Origin: an uncultured Clostridia bacterium
GTDB lineage: Bacteria; Bacillota; Clostridia; Christensenellales; Borkfalkiaceae
NCBI GenBank assembly: GCA_934248055.1
Contig: CAKQKI010000002.1
Location: 1-64,000, forward strand
Direction: 5' to 3'
Length of the DNA: 64,000 nt
Within the stretch, counting starts at the first letter, position 1, and the number at the start of each line of letters is the position of its first letter. Of the stretch, positions 7,494 through 16,356 are shown one piece after another. The notes beneath the pieces are model-generated. The model was not told where the DNA came from and did not search any database. It saw nothing but the letters and a program-made list of their open reading frames with translations. A program made the position numbers and the translations under genes.

Positions 7494-9077
7494 TTATTTT
7501 TCAGCAGGATAATTTTCGTCGAGTTTTTTTCTGAACGAAGTTTTATCGCTGTCGGTATACTTGCCGACGAGAGTTTTTTGAACCGCAAGAATATTTTCTC
7601 TGTTTATTTCCGCAACCTTTTCAAGTTTTTCGGCGTATGCGTTTTTATCTTTATTTTCTTCTGCCGCGTCGAAAATACCCGTCATGTCAACTGCGTAAAG
7701 ATAGCCGCCGAGATACGTGTCGTTAGTGCAGGAACCGATTAAGTAATTGCCCGTTACGCTTACACCGTACCAGTCGGAAGGAGTTTGCATAGCGTACGCG
7801 TTTATCTTGTTTACGCTTACATCGCTTGCCTTGAAATTACATCTGAAATAATAGCCGTCCGACGAATAAAAATACATATCTCCGTTACGGACGCCGTAAA
7901 GAGTAAGCGCGCTGTCGCCGCTTTTGCATTCGGACGCGACTATAACGCGGCCGTGAGTATCGTCGTCGTCACCGTTTGCGTAATCGTACTTGTTAAGAGT
8001 ACCGTCGCTTTTTACGTAATATACGGCGTTAAGAGATTCGAAATAAGAAGACGAAACGAAAGCGTCGTCAATATTGTTTTTGCCCGCAAAGCCTAAGTTT
8101 TTAAGGTCGGTCGCTCCGGAAGAGAAATCTATTCCGAGATATGCGGGTTCGGGTTTTATGTTTTCGTCGAGACTCGTGAGTTTTATAACGAGAAGATTGC
8201 CCGTATATTTTATAAATTCAACGGTTACGCCGTTTGAACCCGTGGTATAGTCTGCGGGATATTTCTGCTCGGCGGTAACGTCTTTCCTTTTATCTTCCGC
8301 ATAGCCCTGAGTACCCGCGCCGCATTTATATAATTCGGCCTTCGTGTCGCCCGCGGTATAAGAATAAATATCGTGGAACTTTTCCGTAACTTCAGTCGCT
8401 TCGGTATACCCGAACACGGTGTAGTAAACCTTGCCCGAATTATCTTCCGCCATAGCGATGCTCTGATAGGCTTTTGATTTGAAAATCTGCTTTCCGCTCT
8501 CGGTGTCGTAACAAACGAGTTTGTTAACAGACGAATCTTTTTCCTTTTCGGAAACGGTGGTTAAAAAATACACCTTTTCGCCGACTTTAACGAATCTGTA
8601 CTCCTGCGTGTCAACGTCGAGAGTTACGACGGGACTGCCTGCGTTTTTGCCCTTTTTAAGATCGAAACGATAAACTTCCGACTTGGAGTATTGCAGAGTA
8701 CCCGCTTTATCTTTCTGAACCGACGGAGTAACGTAATAAACGAAATCGCCGTACATATAAACGCCGGTTTTATAGTTGCCGCTTATCATAAGTTTGGGAA
8801 CGACCGTTTCGACGGTAGCGGCGGAAGGGTCTTTAAGGTCTGCCGTTTTAATACGCATAAGCGCGCCTTTTACGGGCTTATTGAAGGTATTGTCGGCAGA
8901 AGTCGAAACCTTGCCGTTTATAAAATAAATATAATCGCCTTTTTCGACTACGGCTGAACCGTTGCCCGACTTTACTTCGCCGCCGACGTTGGCAAGCGGC
9001 GCAACCTTGTCGGTACAACCTGCGAGCATAAACGCCGCAAGAAGAACCGATATTATAACAGTTACTATCTTTTTCAT
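7494..9077 (-). CDS. Putative surface lipoprotein, beta-propeller-like
   Basis: A 527-residue exported protein with a lipoprotein signal peptide: lysines, a hydrophobic run, then the lipobox LAGC with Cys21 as the lipidation site. The mature part is built of repeated beta-strand segments such as GDYIYFING, GDFVYYVT, KVYFLTT and GDMYFYSSDGYYF, resembling the propeller-type repeats of DUF5050-like proteins. No catalytic motif is seen. It is probably anchored to the outer face of the membrane after processing by Lgt, encoded at 11.6-12.4 kb. It has its own promoter and terminator and so is a single-gene unit. The specific role is unknown. Confidence 0.7.
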   Translation of the reverse strand: MKKIVTVIISVLLAAFMLAGCTDKVAPLANVGGEVKSGNGSAVVEKGDYIYFINGKVSTSADNTFNKPVKGALMRIKTADLKDPSAATVETVVPKLMISGNYKTGVYMYGDFVYYVTPSVQKDKAGTLQYSKSEVYRFDLKKGKNAGSPVVTLDVDTQEYRFVKVGEKVYFLTTVSEKEKDSSVNKLVCYDTESGKQIFKSKAYQSIAMAEDNSGKVYYTVFGYTEATEVTEKFHDIYSYTAGDTKAELYKCGAGTQGYAEDKRKDVTAEQKYPADYTTGSNGVTVEFIKYTGNLLVIKLTSLDENIKPEPAYLGIDFSSGATDLKNLGFAGKNNIDDAFVSSSYFESLNAVYYVKSDGTLNKYDYANGDDDDTHGRVIVASECKSGDSALTLYGVRNGDMYFYSSDGYYFRCNFKASDVSVNKINAYAMQTPSDWYGVSVTGNYLIGSCTNDTYLGGYLYAVDMTGIFDAAEENKDKNAYAEKLEKVAEINRENILAVQKTLVGKYTDSDKTSFRKKLDENYPAEK

Positions 9078-9149
9078 AGCATACTCCTTGCATGGAATAA
9101 CTTTTTATAGACGCGCATAGATAATAATATAAAATCCATACACTCAATC

Positions 9150-9178
9150 ATTATACACTAAAAAACTTAAATAATCAA
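9150..9178 (-). promoter_or_regulatory. Promoter of the lipoprotein gene
   Basis: TTGATT (9173-9178) and TATAAT (9150-9155) with a 17-base spacer on the minus strand, about 70 bases before the ATG, which has an AAGGAG site. Confidence 0.7.
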
Positions 9179-9236
9179 TAGATTTAATGCAAAATACTTT
9201 TAATTTCAAACAAATTTTTTAATAGCGGGGTAAACT

Positions 9237-9515
9237 ATGGAAAAGTTCGGTTTATTCGATCTGATAAGCAAACTTGCCACGGATAAAAACGCGCTCGACG
9301 CGGTAATAAAAACAATCGGCGCGTTCGGGAAAAAGGACGACGGCGAAAAACCCGCCCTGAAAAAACCCGTGCCGCCGCCCTTAAACGGCGAAAAAAAGAC
9401 GGGCGGTGCGGTAAAGAAAAAATACTCCGACGCCGCCATTATGGAAGTTTTGAAGCGTCACGATAAAATTTCAAAAGAAATAGACGAAAAATACAAAAAA
9501 AGCGAAGGGACCTGA
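9237..9515 (+). CDS. Small hypothetical protein (92 aa)
   Basis: A small, highly charged cytoplasmic protein. Residues 1-32 could form an amphipathic helix; a lysine/proline-rich linker (about residues 33-62) follows, and the tail is a charged helix with MEVLKRHDKI. A GCGGGG sequence precedes the ATG. I recognise no family. The composition (K, E, D rich with a Pro-rich hinge) and codon use match the neighbouring genes, and a shared terminator follows immediately, so it is probably real. Confidence 0.55.
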   Translation: MEKFGLFDLISKLATDKNALDAVIKTIGAFGKKDDGEKPALKKPVPPPLNGEKKTGGAVKKKYSDAAIMEVLKRHDKISKEIDEKYKKSEGT

Positions 9516-9530
9516 ACTCCCTTCGCTTTT
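9494..9530. terminator. Bidirectional terminator
   Basis: AGCGAAGGGA/TCCCTTCGCT with A-rich and T-rich flanks on both sides. It overlaps the stop codon of the 92-residue gene and serves the convergent patatin gene too. Confidence 0.8.
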
Positions 9531-9541
9531 AACGGGAAACG

Positions 9542-10327
9542 CTATATTCCCATAAGTTCTTTAATTTTATCGGTATATTTAACGCCCGACTTATACCCTT
9601 CTTCGTAAGCGAAAGCGAGTTTGCTTACCTTATACTGGCTCATATCTCCGAGTTCCGGTCTTATAAGAAGATCGGGCTTATTTTCTCGGATACATTCTTC
9701 CGTAAGATAACAATCGTTCACTTCGACGCACCTGAGACCGTGAACAACCATGTTTTTAGACGGCTCGTAAAGTCTTAGCGCGCCGAGAACGTCTACGACG
9801 ACGGTTACTTCTGCCCCGAAATCTCTGGCGTTTGCAATCGGCAGGCGATTGACCACTCCGCCGTCCACGAGTTCGTATCCGTCTATTTCAACGGGTTTGA
9901 AAACGAGCGGAATTGACGAACTTGCCGAAACCGCGTCGGCAACTCTTCCTTTATTTAAAGTAATGAGTTTTCCCGAAATAATATCGACGGCAACGCATTC
10001 GAAAGGAATTTCGAGTTGATCGAAAGTAACGTCGCCGAGAAGTTCGGTTATTCTGTTCCGCATTTTAACGGAGCGGAAAATACTTTTTTTCGAAAGAAAC
10101 CCTACCGAAAAATCCGCTATATCCTGAAATTTGAGATTGTCCGCAACGGCTTTGAGTTGCGCGGGTTTAACGCCTTTTGCGTAACACGCGCCGACTACCG
10201 ACCCCATAGAACAACCCGCTATGCAGTCGGGGCGGATACCGGCGTCGTCCATAGCCTGCAAAAAACCTATGTGCGCGATTCCGCGCGAGCCGCCCGATCC
10301 CAAAACGAAACAAGTTTTTTTAGCCAT
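9542..10327 (-). CDS. Patatin-like phospholipase family protein
   Basis: A 261-residue serine hydrolase of the RssA/patatin type. It has the glycine-rich oxyanion segment GSGGSRGIAHIG (residues 10-21), the nucleophile elbow GCSMG (near residue 40) and the catalytic aspartate in DGGVVN (near residue 155), forming the Ser-Asp dyad of this family. It lacks a signal peptide. The family hydrolyses acyl esters of lipids; the actual substrate here is unknown. It is transcribed convergently to the 92-residue gene and separated from it by a shared terminator. Confidence 0.85.
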   Translation of the reverse strand: MAKKTCFVLGSGGSRGIAHIGFLQAMDDAGIRPDCIAGCSMGSVVGACYAKGVKPAQLKAVADNLKFQDIADFSVGFLSKKSIFRSVKMRNRITELLGDVTFDQLEIPFECVAVDIISGKLITLNKGRVADAVSASSSIPLVFKPVEIDGYELVDGGVVNRLPIANARDFGAEVTVVVDVLGALRLYEPSKNMVVHGLRCVEVNDCYLTEECIRENKPDLLIRPELGDMSQYKVSKLAFAYEEGYKSGVKYTDKIKELMGI

Positions 10328-10394
10328 AATTCACCTCTCGGAACATCTTTAACTTATTTTAACATTATTTTTCCCTTAAATCAAGATATTATTA

Positions 10395-10973
10395 TCAAAA
10401 AGCGTATAATAATATTCCGAGTCCTGCCGAGATGAGTATCAGCAATATAGGCGAGAAAGTTTTTTTGAGCGCTTTTTTATAAACTATCGCAATCAGAGCC
10501 GTTACCGCGAATATTATAAGGGCTTTATAGTCGAACGAAACGCCGTCGCCGAGTTTTTCAAAACCCGTAATTCCCGAAGCGGTCATAGTTATGCCCGTTG
10601 CCGCAATAAGACCCGCAACCGTAGGTTTTACACCGCCGAGAAACGCCTGCACTCCCGCAAGTTTTAAAAAATTTTTAAGCGCGGCGGCAATGATAAGGAT
10701 AATTATAAACGATGGAAGAACAACGCCGAGCGTAGCGCAAAGCGCCCCTGCGACGCCGCCTTGCGCAGAGCCGATAAAGGTAGCCATGTTCACGGCAAGC
10801 GGACCGGGAGTTGATTCCGAAACGGCAATAAGGTTTAAAAAGTCGCTTTCCGCCGCAAGCCAGCCGTGCGCGAAAACTTCTTCTTTGACGAGCGAAATCA
10901 TTCCGTAACCGCCGCCGAAAGAAACCGCGCCTATCTTGAAAAAAGTTAAAAACAAAGAAAGATACACTCTCAT
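10395..10973 (-). CDS. Chromate transporter family protein, second half
   Basis: A 192-residue membrane protein with several hydrophobic segments and the half-ChrA motifs FGGGYGMI and STPGPLAVN. Split ChrA proteins work as pairs of about 190-210 residues, as here. Its ATG overlaps the end of the preceding chrA half by 4 bases, indicating translational coupling. The family exports chromate in some bacteria; in gut-type anaerobes the natural substrate is uncertain. No regulator or reductase gene is nearby. Confidence 0.85.
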   Translation of the reverse strand: MRVYLSLFLTFFKIGAVSFGGGYGMISLVKEEVFAHGWLAAESDFLNLIAVSESTPGPLAVNMATFIGSAQGGVAGALCATLGVVLPSFIIILIIAAALKNFLKLAGVQAFLGGVKPTVAGLIAATGITMTASGITGFEKLGDGVSFDYKALIIFAVTALIAIVYKKALKKTFSPILLILISAGLGILLYAF

Positions 10974-11581
10974 TCGTCATTCTCCTTGTCGACTTTTTTC
11001 TTTTTCCGCTCGGCCGAGATTTTATTCGCCGCGTAAACGCACAATCCCGTCGCGCCGCCCGCAACGATAAAAATCAAAGAAGAAAATTTTACCGAAAACA
11101 CGGTTACCGCAAGAAGCGCCGAAAGCGAAAGGATAAAAAGAATTATCGTAAGCGCGTTTTTTTCAAGTTCTTTAATCATTTTAATTCCTGCGGAAAGTAT
11201 AAGATAACAAACGCACGCTCTTATTCCCTTAAACGCGAAAGCAACGAAAGTTATCTCTAAAAACCTGTCGAAAAAAACCGAAATAACGTAAATGATAACG
11301 AACGACGGAATACACACGCCGAGAGTAGCGAAAAACGCGCCCGCAAACCCCGCAAGTTTGTAGCCTACGTAAGTGGAAGAATTTATCGCTATGGGTCCCG
11401 GGGTTGATTCCGCTATTGCAAGTATATCGTAAAACTCCGCGTTTTCAAGCCATTTTTTCTTTTCGATAAGTTCGTTTTTAAGTATCGCTATCATGGCGTA
11501 ACCGCCGCCGAACGTAAAAAGCCCGATTTTCAACATCGTGAAAAACAGGCTTACAACTATTTTAAACTTTTTCATTTTCAT
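10970..11581 (-). CDS. Chromate transporter family protein, first half
   Basis: A half-size ChrA protein with FGGGYAMIAI and STPGPIAINSSTYVG near the start and five or six predicted membrane segments; the C-terminus is lysine-rich. I chose the ATG at 11581 (203 residues) because a GGGA sits about 8 bases upstream; an upstream ATG at 11605 lies deeper inside lgt. Either start overlaps the 3' end of lgt, so the three genes lgt-chrA-chrA form one operon. It probably pairs with the next gene product to form the transporter. Confidence 0.8.
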   Translation of the reverse strand: MKMKKFKIVVSLFFTMLKIGLFTFGGGYAMIAILKNELIEKKKWLENAEFYDILAIAESTPGPIAINSSTYVGYKLAGFAGAFFATLGVCIPSFVIIYVISVFFDRFLEITFVAFAFKGIRACVCYLILSAGIKMIKELEKNALTIILFILSLSALLAVTVFSVKFSSLIFIVAGGATGLCVYAANKISAERKKKKVDKENDE

Positions 11582-12377
11582 TAAGATTTCCCGATAAAAA
11601 TCCAAACTTTTTATAATGCCGCCTGATAAAAAAGAAAAGCGTTATTCCTATAACGATCATTATTATCGACCAGAATTGCGACGGGAAAAGATGACCTATA
11701 AATTTACCGCGCTCGGCAACGTCGCCCCTGACGTACTCGATTAAAAATCTGAAAACGCCGTAGGAAACGAGATAATAACTCATAATATAGTTATCGTTCT
11801 TTTTAAGATACAGTAAAGAAAAAAGCGCGAAACTTAAAAACAGAAAAGCCGCTTCGTAAAGTTGCGTGGGGTGAACGGGTGAACCGTCATAACCCGAATA
11901 AAGCGAATTTACGGGGAACCTGACGCCTAAAAAACTATCCGTGGGCTTGCCGTAACAGCACCCCGCGAAAAAACAGCCTAATCTGCCGAAACCGTGCGCA
12001 ACGAGTATGCAGCAAGTCGCTATCGGAAGAAGATCGAAAATATTGCCCGTGAGTTTTTTCATTTTTAAAAAAACGAAATAAACGGTAAGAAAGCACACTA
12101 CCCCGCCGATAAGCCCGCCTATAAAAGTAAGACCGCTCGTTATATCGAAGCCCCCTTCGGGATTTTTAAGGTAATTGTAAAACGCCTGAAACAAAGCCGC
12201 GCCCAGAAATCCCACGAGAATGGAAGCGATTCCGTCGTAAAATATAAAATCTACGAATTTTTCGTTAAAACCTTTCTTTTTGGTATAAAAGAAAAGTACG
12301 CCGAAACAGCATAAAAGACCCGCTGCTATCATAACGCCGTAAAGATGGACGTTTAAAAACAATGCTTTTGAGTACAT
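11562..12377 (-). CDS. lgt: Prolipoprotein diacylglyceryl transferase
   Basis: A 271-residue integral membrane enzyme that moves diacylglycerol from phosphatidylglycerol to the lipobox cysteine of prelipoproteins. The Lgt signature is present as HGFGRLGCFFAGCCYGKPT, followed by HPTQLYEA and, near the C-terminus, FRFLIEYVRGD. Seven hydrophobic segments fit the known topology. Its leader contains an AAACGGT/ACCGTTT inverted repeat. It heads the lgt-chrA-chrA unit and serves the lipoprotein encoded upstream. Confidence 0.95.
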   Translation of the reverse strand: MYSKALFLNVHLYGVMIAAGLLCCFGVLFFYTKKKGFNEKFVDFIFYDGIASILVGFLGAALFQAFYNYLKNPEGGFDITSGLTFIGGLIGGVVCFLTVYFVFLKMKKLTGNIFDLLPIATCCILVAHGFGRLGCFFAGCCYGKPTDSFLGVRFPVNSLYSGYDGSPVHPTQLYEAAFLFLSFALFSLLYLKKNDNYIMSYYLVSYGVFRFLIEYVRGDVAERGKFIGHLFPSQFWSIIMIVIGITLFFFIRRHYKKFGFLSGNLNENEKV

Positions 12378-12510
12378 AAAACCCCCGTTTTTTAAACGGT
12401 GCGACTATTATTTGACAGCGCGACCGTTTTTTAAATTATATAACTACGCTTTTAAAAAAGCAAGCGTTTTGCCTGCCGCCTGAAAAGTAAGCCGAATATA
12501 AACGATAAAA

Positions 12511-12547
12511 GCGGCGTTATAGCGCGATTTTTGCGTATAATCGCCGC
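12511..12547 (-). terminator. Hairpin after proC, probable terminator of proBAC
   Basis: A 14-pair stem with one mismatch (GCGGCG.TTATA.CGC paired with GCG.TATAA.CGCCGC) lies just 3' of proC on the minus strand. Only a short T tract follows, so termination strength is uncertain. Confidence 0.5.
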
Positions 12548-12555
12548 GGTTAAAC

Positions 12556-13353
12556 TTATTTTTTCAGCATGGCAAGAGTTTTGTCGTAAGCGGCTTTTAC
12601 GGCGTCCATCGCGGCGTTTCTCAGTCCGCCCTTTTCAAGAGCGTGTACGCCCGCTATCGTAGTTCCGCCGGGACTGCAAACGTCGTTTTTCAACTTATTA
12701 AGGTTTTCACCCGTCGTTAAAGCCATAACGGCAGAACCTAATACCGTTTGTTCGGCAAGAAGAACGGCCTCGGCGCGCGAAAGACCGCATTCGACGCCCG
12801 CGTCCGAAAGCGCTTCTATAAATATATACGAAAACGCCGGACCGCATCCCGAAAGCGCGCCCGCCGCTTCGAGTTTATTTTCGGTCGTTTCGAGTAAAAT
12901 ACCCGACTTTTCCAAACATTTTTTAAGCGTGTTTTTATCTTTTTCGGTTATATTCTCCCCACAGGCAAATACCGTTGCGCCCTTGCCTGCTTTTACGGGC
13001 GTGTTAGGCATAATCCTTATAATTTTAACGTCGCCCGCAATATTTTTAAGCGATTGCAGGCAAACGCCCGCAGCCATGCTTACCACGATCGCGTCCTTTC
13101 TGCCTGCGAGCGTTTTTACGACGGATAAGAGAACGCTACCCGTTTTATCGGGTTTAACGCCGAGAAAAATCAAATCGCATTCTTCGGCGATTTTAGCGGC
13201 GTTTGACGGCATAACCTTTAATTCCGCCGCTCTTTTAAGCGTTTTTTCTTCGGAAGAACACGCTATATAAACGTTTTTTTCGCCTATTGCGGCAGCCGCC
13301 GCAACTGCGAGCGCGCCGCCCATATTGCCTGCGCCTATAAATCCCGCTTTCAT
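12556..13353 (-). CDS. proC: Pyrroline-5-carboxylate reductase
   Basis: A 265-residue cytoplasmic enzyme for the last step of proline synthesis, reducing pyrroline-5-carboxylate with NAD(P)H. The Rossmann motif GFIGAGNMGGAL opens the protein, MPNTP lies near residue 115, and the C-terminal family signature is seen as SPGGTTIAGVHALEKGG. It is the last gene of proB-proA-proC, 8 bases after proA, so the whole route from glutamate to proline is encoded together. Confidence 0.96.
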   Translation of the reverse strand: MKAGFIGAGNMGGALAVAAAAAIGEKNVYIACSSEEKTLKRAAELKVMPSNAAKIAEECDLIFLGVKPDKTGSVLLSVVKTLAGRKDAIVVSMAAGVCLQSLKNIAGDVKIIRIMPNTPVKAGKGATVFACGENITEKDKNTLKKCLEKSGILLETTENKLEAAGALSGCGPAFSYIFIEALSDAGVECGLSRAEAVLLAEQTVLGSAVMALTTGENLNKLKNDVCSPGGTTIAGVHALEKGGLRNAAMDAVKAAYDKTLAMLKK

Positions 13354-13361
13354 AATTTCAC

Positions 13362-14624
13362 CTACCTTATCTGACCGTTGCCGATTATCACGTATTTATA
13401 AGAAGTCAGTTCTTTAAGCCCCATCGGTCCGCGCGCGTGGAGTTTTTGCGTGGAAATACCCATTTCGCAACCTAAACCGAATTCGCCGCCGTCGGTAAAG
13501 CGCGTAGAAACGTTGACGTAAACGGCGGCGCTGTCTACGGCAGATACGAAATACGCCGTGTTTTCGGCGTTTTCCGAAATAATCGCTTCGCTGTGATGAG
13601 TGGAATGTTCCGCAATGTGCTTTACCGCTTCTTTTACGCCGTCAACCGTTTTTACGGCGAGAATATAATCCAGAAATTCCGTGTCGAAATCCTTTTCACC
13701 CGCCTTTTCGCCGTGCGGCATAAAAGACAAAGAGTAATCGTCACACTTAAAAACTACGGGAGAAAGTCCGCGATTTTTTCGTTCGGTATACAGTTTTTCG
13801 TCAATAAGGGGAAGAATGGTTCCCGCAATTAGTTTATCCACGAGCAAAACTTCTTCCGCATTGCATACCGACGGTCTGCTTGCTTTAGCGTTTTCTACGA
13901 TTTTAACCGCCTTTTCTATATCGGCGGAATTATCCACGTAAACGTGGCAAATACCCGTACCCGTTTCGATAACCGGTACTTTTGCGTTTTCCACGCATGC
14001 CTTTATAAGTCCTGCGCCGCCACGCGGAATAAGAAGGTCAACGTAGCCTTTCGCTTCCATAAGTTCGGTTGCGCTCGCGCGGGAAATATCTTCGGTAATC
14101 TGAATAAGTTCAGGGTTTTCACCGCAATTTTCAAGACCTTTTTTAAGGAATTTTACTATCGTATGCGCCGATTTATACGCTTCTTTGCCGCTTCTTAAAA
14201 CGCAAACGTTTCCGCTTTTAAGGCAAAGCGCGGCAGCGTCTGACGTAACGTTCGGGCGGCTTTCGTAAATAATAGCGACAACCCCCACGGGAACGGATAT
14301 TTTTTTAATATCAAGTCCACGCGGAGTAACTTTTTCTTCGAGAACCACGCCTACGGGATCTTCAAGACTTACAAGCGCCCTTACGCCGTCTGCCATTGCC
14401 TTAACGCGTTCTTTATTAAGCAGTAACCTGTCAATCATAACGGCGGAAAGTTTGCCTTCGGCGTTTTTAACGTCCTCGGCGTTTGCCGAAAGAATTTCGT
14501 CCGTTCCGCTCTCCAACGACTCCGCCATCGATAAAAGCGCAGCGTTTTTTCTGTCGGAAGTAAGATAAAAAAGTTCGCCCGCGGCTTTTTTTGCTTCTTT
14601 TAAAATATCGGCTGTGGATTTCAT
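13362..14624 (-). CDS. proA: Glutamate-5-semialdehyde dehydrogenase (gamma-glutamyl phosphate reductase)
   Basis: A 420-residue aldehyde-dehydrogenase-fold enzyme that reduces gamma-glutamyl phosphate to glutamate semialdehyde using NADPH. The catalytic cysteine lies in ASRPSVCNAEEVL (near residue 255), and IYESRPNVTSDAAALCLKSG is a ProA-specific block. The C-terminal FGLGCEMGISTQKLHARGPMG segment is complete. The ATG overlaps the proB stop by 4 bases, a sign of coupled translation. Confidence 0.96.
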   Translation of the reverse strand: MKSTADILKEAKKAAGELFYLTSDRKNAALLSMAESLESGTDEILSANAEDVKNAEGKLSAVMIDRLLLNKERVKAMADGVRALVSLEDPVGVVLEEKVTPRGLDIKKISVPVGVVAIIYESRPNVTSDAAALCLKSGNVCVLRSGKEAYKSAHTIVKFLKKGLENCGENPELIQITEDISRASATELMEAKGYVDLLIPRGGAGLIKACVENAKVPVIETGTGICHVYVDNSADIEKAVKIVENAKASRPSVCNAEEVLLVDKLIAGTILPLIDEKLYTERKNRGLSPVVFKCDDYSLSFMPHGEKAGEKDFDTEFLDYILAVKTVDGVKEAVKHIAEHSTHHSEAIISENAENTAYFVSAVDSAAVYVNVSTRFTDGGEFGLGCEMGISTQKLHARGPMGLKELTSYKYVIIGNGQIR

Positions 14625-15391
14625 TTTTTCACCTTTAAAAACTTCGTTCCCACGCTCTTGCCGTCAAGAATATCGTAAATAACGTCGGGATTCGAGCCGT
14701 TTGTTATTATCATATCGCAACCCGCCGCCGTGCAGATTTTCGCGGCGTGAATTTTTGTAATCATACCGCCCGTTCCGAATTGCGAACCTTTTCCGCCCGC
14801 AAGTTCTTCTATTTCGGGAGTAATTTTATCTATGACGGAAATAAGTTTCGCGTCGGCGTTTTTATGCGGGTCTTTGTCGTAAAACCCGTCTGTATCCGAT
14901 AAAACTATAAGTAAATCGGCTTTAACGCTTTCCGCAACCAACGCGCCGAGAGTGTCGTTATCGCCGAGCGCGATTTCTTCGGTAGACACCGTATCGTTCT
15001 CGTTAATTATGGGAAGAACGTTCATTCCGAGCAAACCTTTCATCGTGTTTGAAAAATTCTCGTGACGCTTTTCGTCTTTAATGTCTTCACCCGTTAAAAG
15101 TATCTGCGCCACGGTGTGATTGTATTTTTCAAAAATCCTGTCGTAAACGTACATAAGTTCGCACTGCCCGACAGCCGCCGCCGCTTGCTTGAGAGAAAGT
15201 TCTTCTGGGCGTTTCAGAAGACCGAGTTTGCCCGTGCCGACGGCAATCGCGCCGCTCGAAACGATTATAACTTCGTTGCCGTCGTTTTTTACGTCCGCCA
15301 CGGTTTTGCAGAGTTCTTCTATTCTTCTTATATTCATATTTCCCGTCTTATGCGTAAGCGTAGACGTGCCTATTTTTATTACTATTCTCAT
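14621..15391 (-). CDS. proB: Glutamate 5-kinase, short form without PUA domain
   Basis: A 256-residue amino-acid-kinase-fold enzyme that phosphorylates glutamate, the committed and usually proline-inhibited step. It opens MRIVIKIGTSTLT and has VSSGAIAVG, IINENDTVST and GTGGMITKIHAAK. The C-terminal PUA domain of longer ProB proteins is absent, as in a number of other bacteria. The reading frame stays open far upstream, but the ATG at 15391 has an AAAGG site and matches the family start. A promoter lies 23 bases upstream. Confidence 0.95.
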   Translation of the reverse strand: MRIVIKIGTSTLTHKTGNMNIRRIEELCKTVADVKNDGNEVIIVSSGAIAVGTGKLGLLKRPEELSLKQAAAAVGQCELMYVYDRIFEKYNHTVAQILLTGEDIKDEKRHENFSNTMKGLLGMNVLPIINENDTVSTEEIALGDNDTLGALVAESVKADLLIVLSDTDGFYDKDPHKNADAKLISVIDKITPEIEELAGGKGSQFGTGGMITKIHAAKICTAAGCDMIITNGSNPDVIYDILDGKSVGTKFLKVKK

Positions 15392-15413
15392 ATTTAACCT
15401 TTCCGTTTTACAC

Positions 15414-15442
15414 AGTATATCATTTTTTAAGCCGTTTTGCAA
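15414..15442 (-). promoter_or_regulatory. Promoter of proBAC
   Basis: TTGCAA (15437-15442) and TATACT (15414-15419) with a 17-base spacer on the minus strand, facing away from the mrp promoter 20 bases further on. Confidence 0.7.
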
Positions 15443-15461
15443 TAATTTACGTGCAAAAACG

Positions 15462-15490
15462 TTTACAATCGCAAAAAAATGCTTTATAAT
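15462..15490 (+). promoter_or_regulatory. Promoter of mrp-yqeY
   Basis: TTTACA (15462-15467) and TATAAT (15485-15490) with a 17-base spacer. An AAAGGA ribosome binding site and the mrp ATG follow within 30 bases. Confidence 0.75.
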
Positions 15491-15515
15491 ATACGGGATA
15501 TAAAGGAAAAAAATC

Positions 15516-16352
15516 ATGAGCGAATGCACACATAATTGCGATACCTGTAAGGACGGTTCCTGTAAAGACAGAAAATCTATGCTCGTAACCCCGAACAAAA
15601 CCACCGAAATCGGCAAAATTATTGCCGTTGTATCCGGCAAAGGCGGAGTGGGAAAATCTCTCGTTACTTCGATGCTTGCCGTAAACGCTTCGAACCGCGG
15701 ACTTAAAACCGCGATAATGGACGCCGACGTAACGGGTCCGTCTATCCCGCGCTGTTTCGGCGTGGACGGAATAAAACGCGCGCAAGGCTCCGAAGAAGGT
15801 CTTATTCCCGTCGAAAGCGACGGCGGCATAAAGATAATGTCGATAAATCTTCTTCTCGACGAGCCTACCAGACCCGTAATCTGGCGCGGCCCCGTAATTT
15901 CGGCGGTCGTTCAGCAATTTTATACCGACGTTTTATGGAAGAAAAACGACGTTATGTTTATCGATATGCCTCCCGGCACGAGCGACGTTCCCCTTACCGT
16001 TTTTCAAAGCCTGCCGATAGACGGGGTTATAATCGTCGCAACTCCGCAGGATCTTGTGGGAATGATTGTGGAAAAATCCGTTAATATGGCTAAAACGATG
16101 AATATACCCATCGTAGGCGTAATAGAAAACATGAGTTACTACGTTTGCCCGAAATGCGGCGAAAAAGAGTATATTTTCGGAAAAGGAAAGGTTAAAGAAG
16201 CCGCCGAAAAATACGGCGTTCCGTTCCTCGCCGAAATCCCGATAGACCCGAATAACCGAAAACTTACCGACGACGGCGAAATAGATAAAGCAGACGTTTC
16301 GGTTCTCGATACCGCTATAGACGCTATAATGAAATTAAATAAGAGAGGATAA
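15516..16352 (+). CDS. Mrp/NBP35 family iron-sulfur cluster carrier ATPase
   Basis: A 278-residue P-loop ATPase of the Mrp (ApbC) class, thought to carry and deliver Fe-S clusters. Near the N-terminus there is a cysteine cluster CTHNCDTCKDGSC (residues 4-16). The deviant Walker A is GKGGVGKS (about residues 40-47), Walker B is FIDMPPGTSDVP, and the CPKCG pair that bridges a cluster between two subunits is near residue 210. The N-terminal DUF59 domain is absent. It is divergent from proB and followed after 4 bases by yqeY. Confidence 0.9.
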   Translation: MSECTHNCDTCKDGSCKDRKSMLVTPNKTTEIGKIIAVVSGKGGVGKSLVTSMLAVNASNRGLKTAIMDADVTGPSIPRCFGVDGIKRAQGSEEGLIPVESDGGIKIMSINLLLDEPTRPVIWRGPVISAVVQQFYTDVLWKKNDVMFIDMPPGTSDVPLTVFQSLPIDGVIIVATPQDLVGMIVEKSVNMAKTMNIPIVGVIENMSYYVCPKCGEKEYIFGKGKVKEAAEKYGVPFLAEIPIDPNNRKLTDDGEIDKADVSVLDTAIDAIMKLNKRG

Positions 16353-16356
16353 AAAT

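Noticed and set aside
15392..15829. Long N-terminal extension of proB
   Set aside because: It runs antisense through the mrp gene and both promoters; the ATG at 15391 has a ribosome binding site and the family start.
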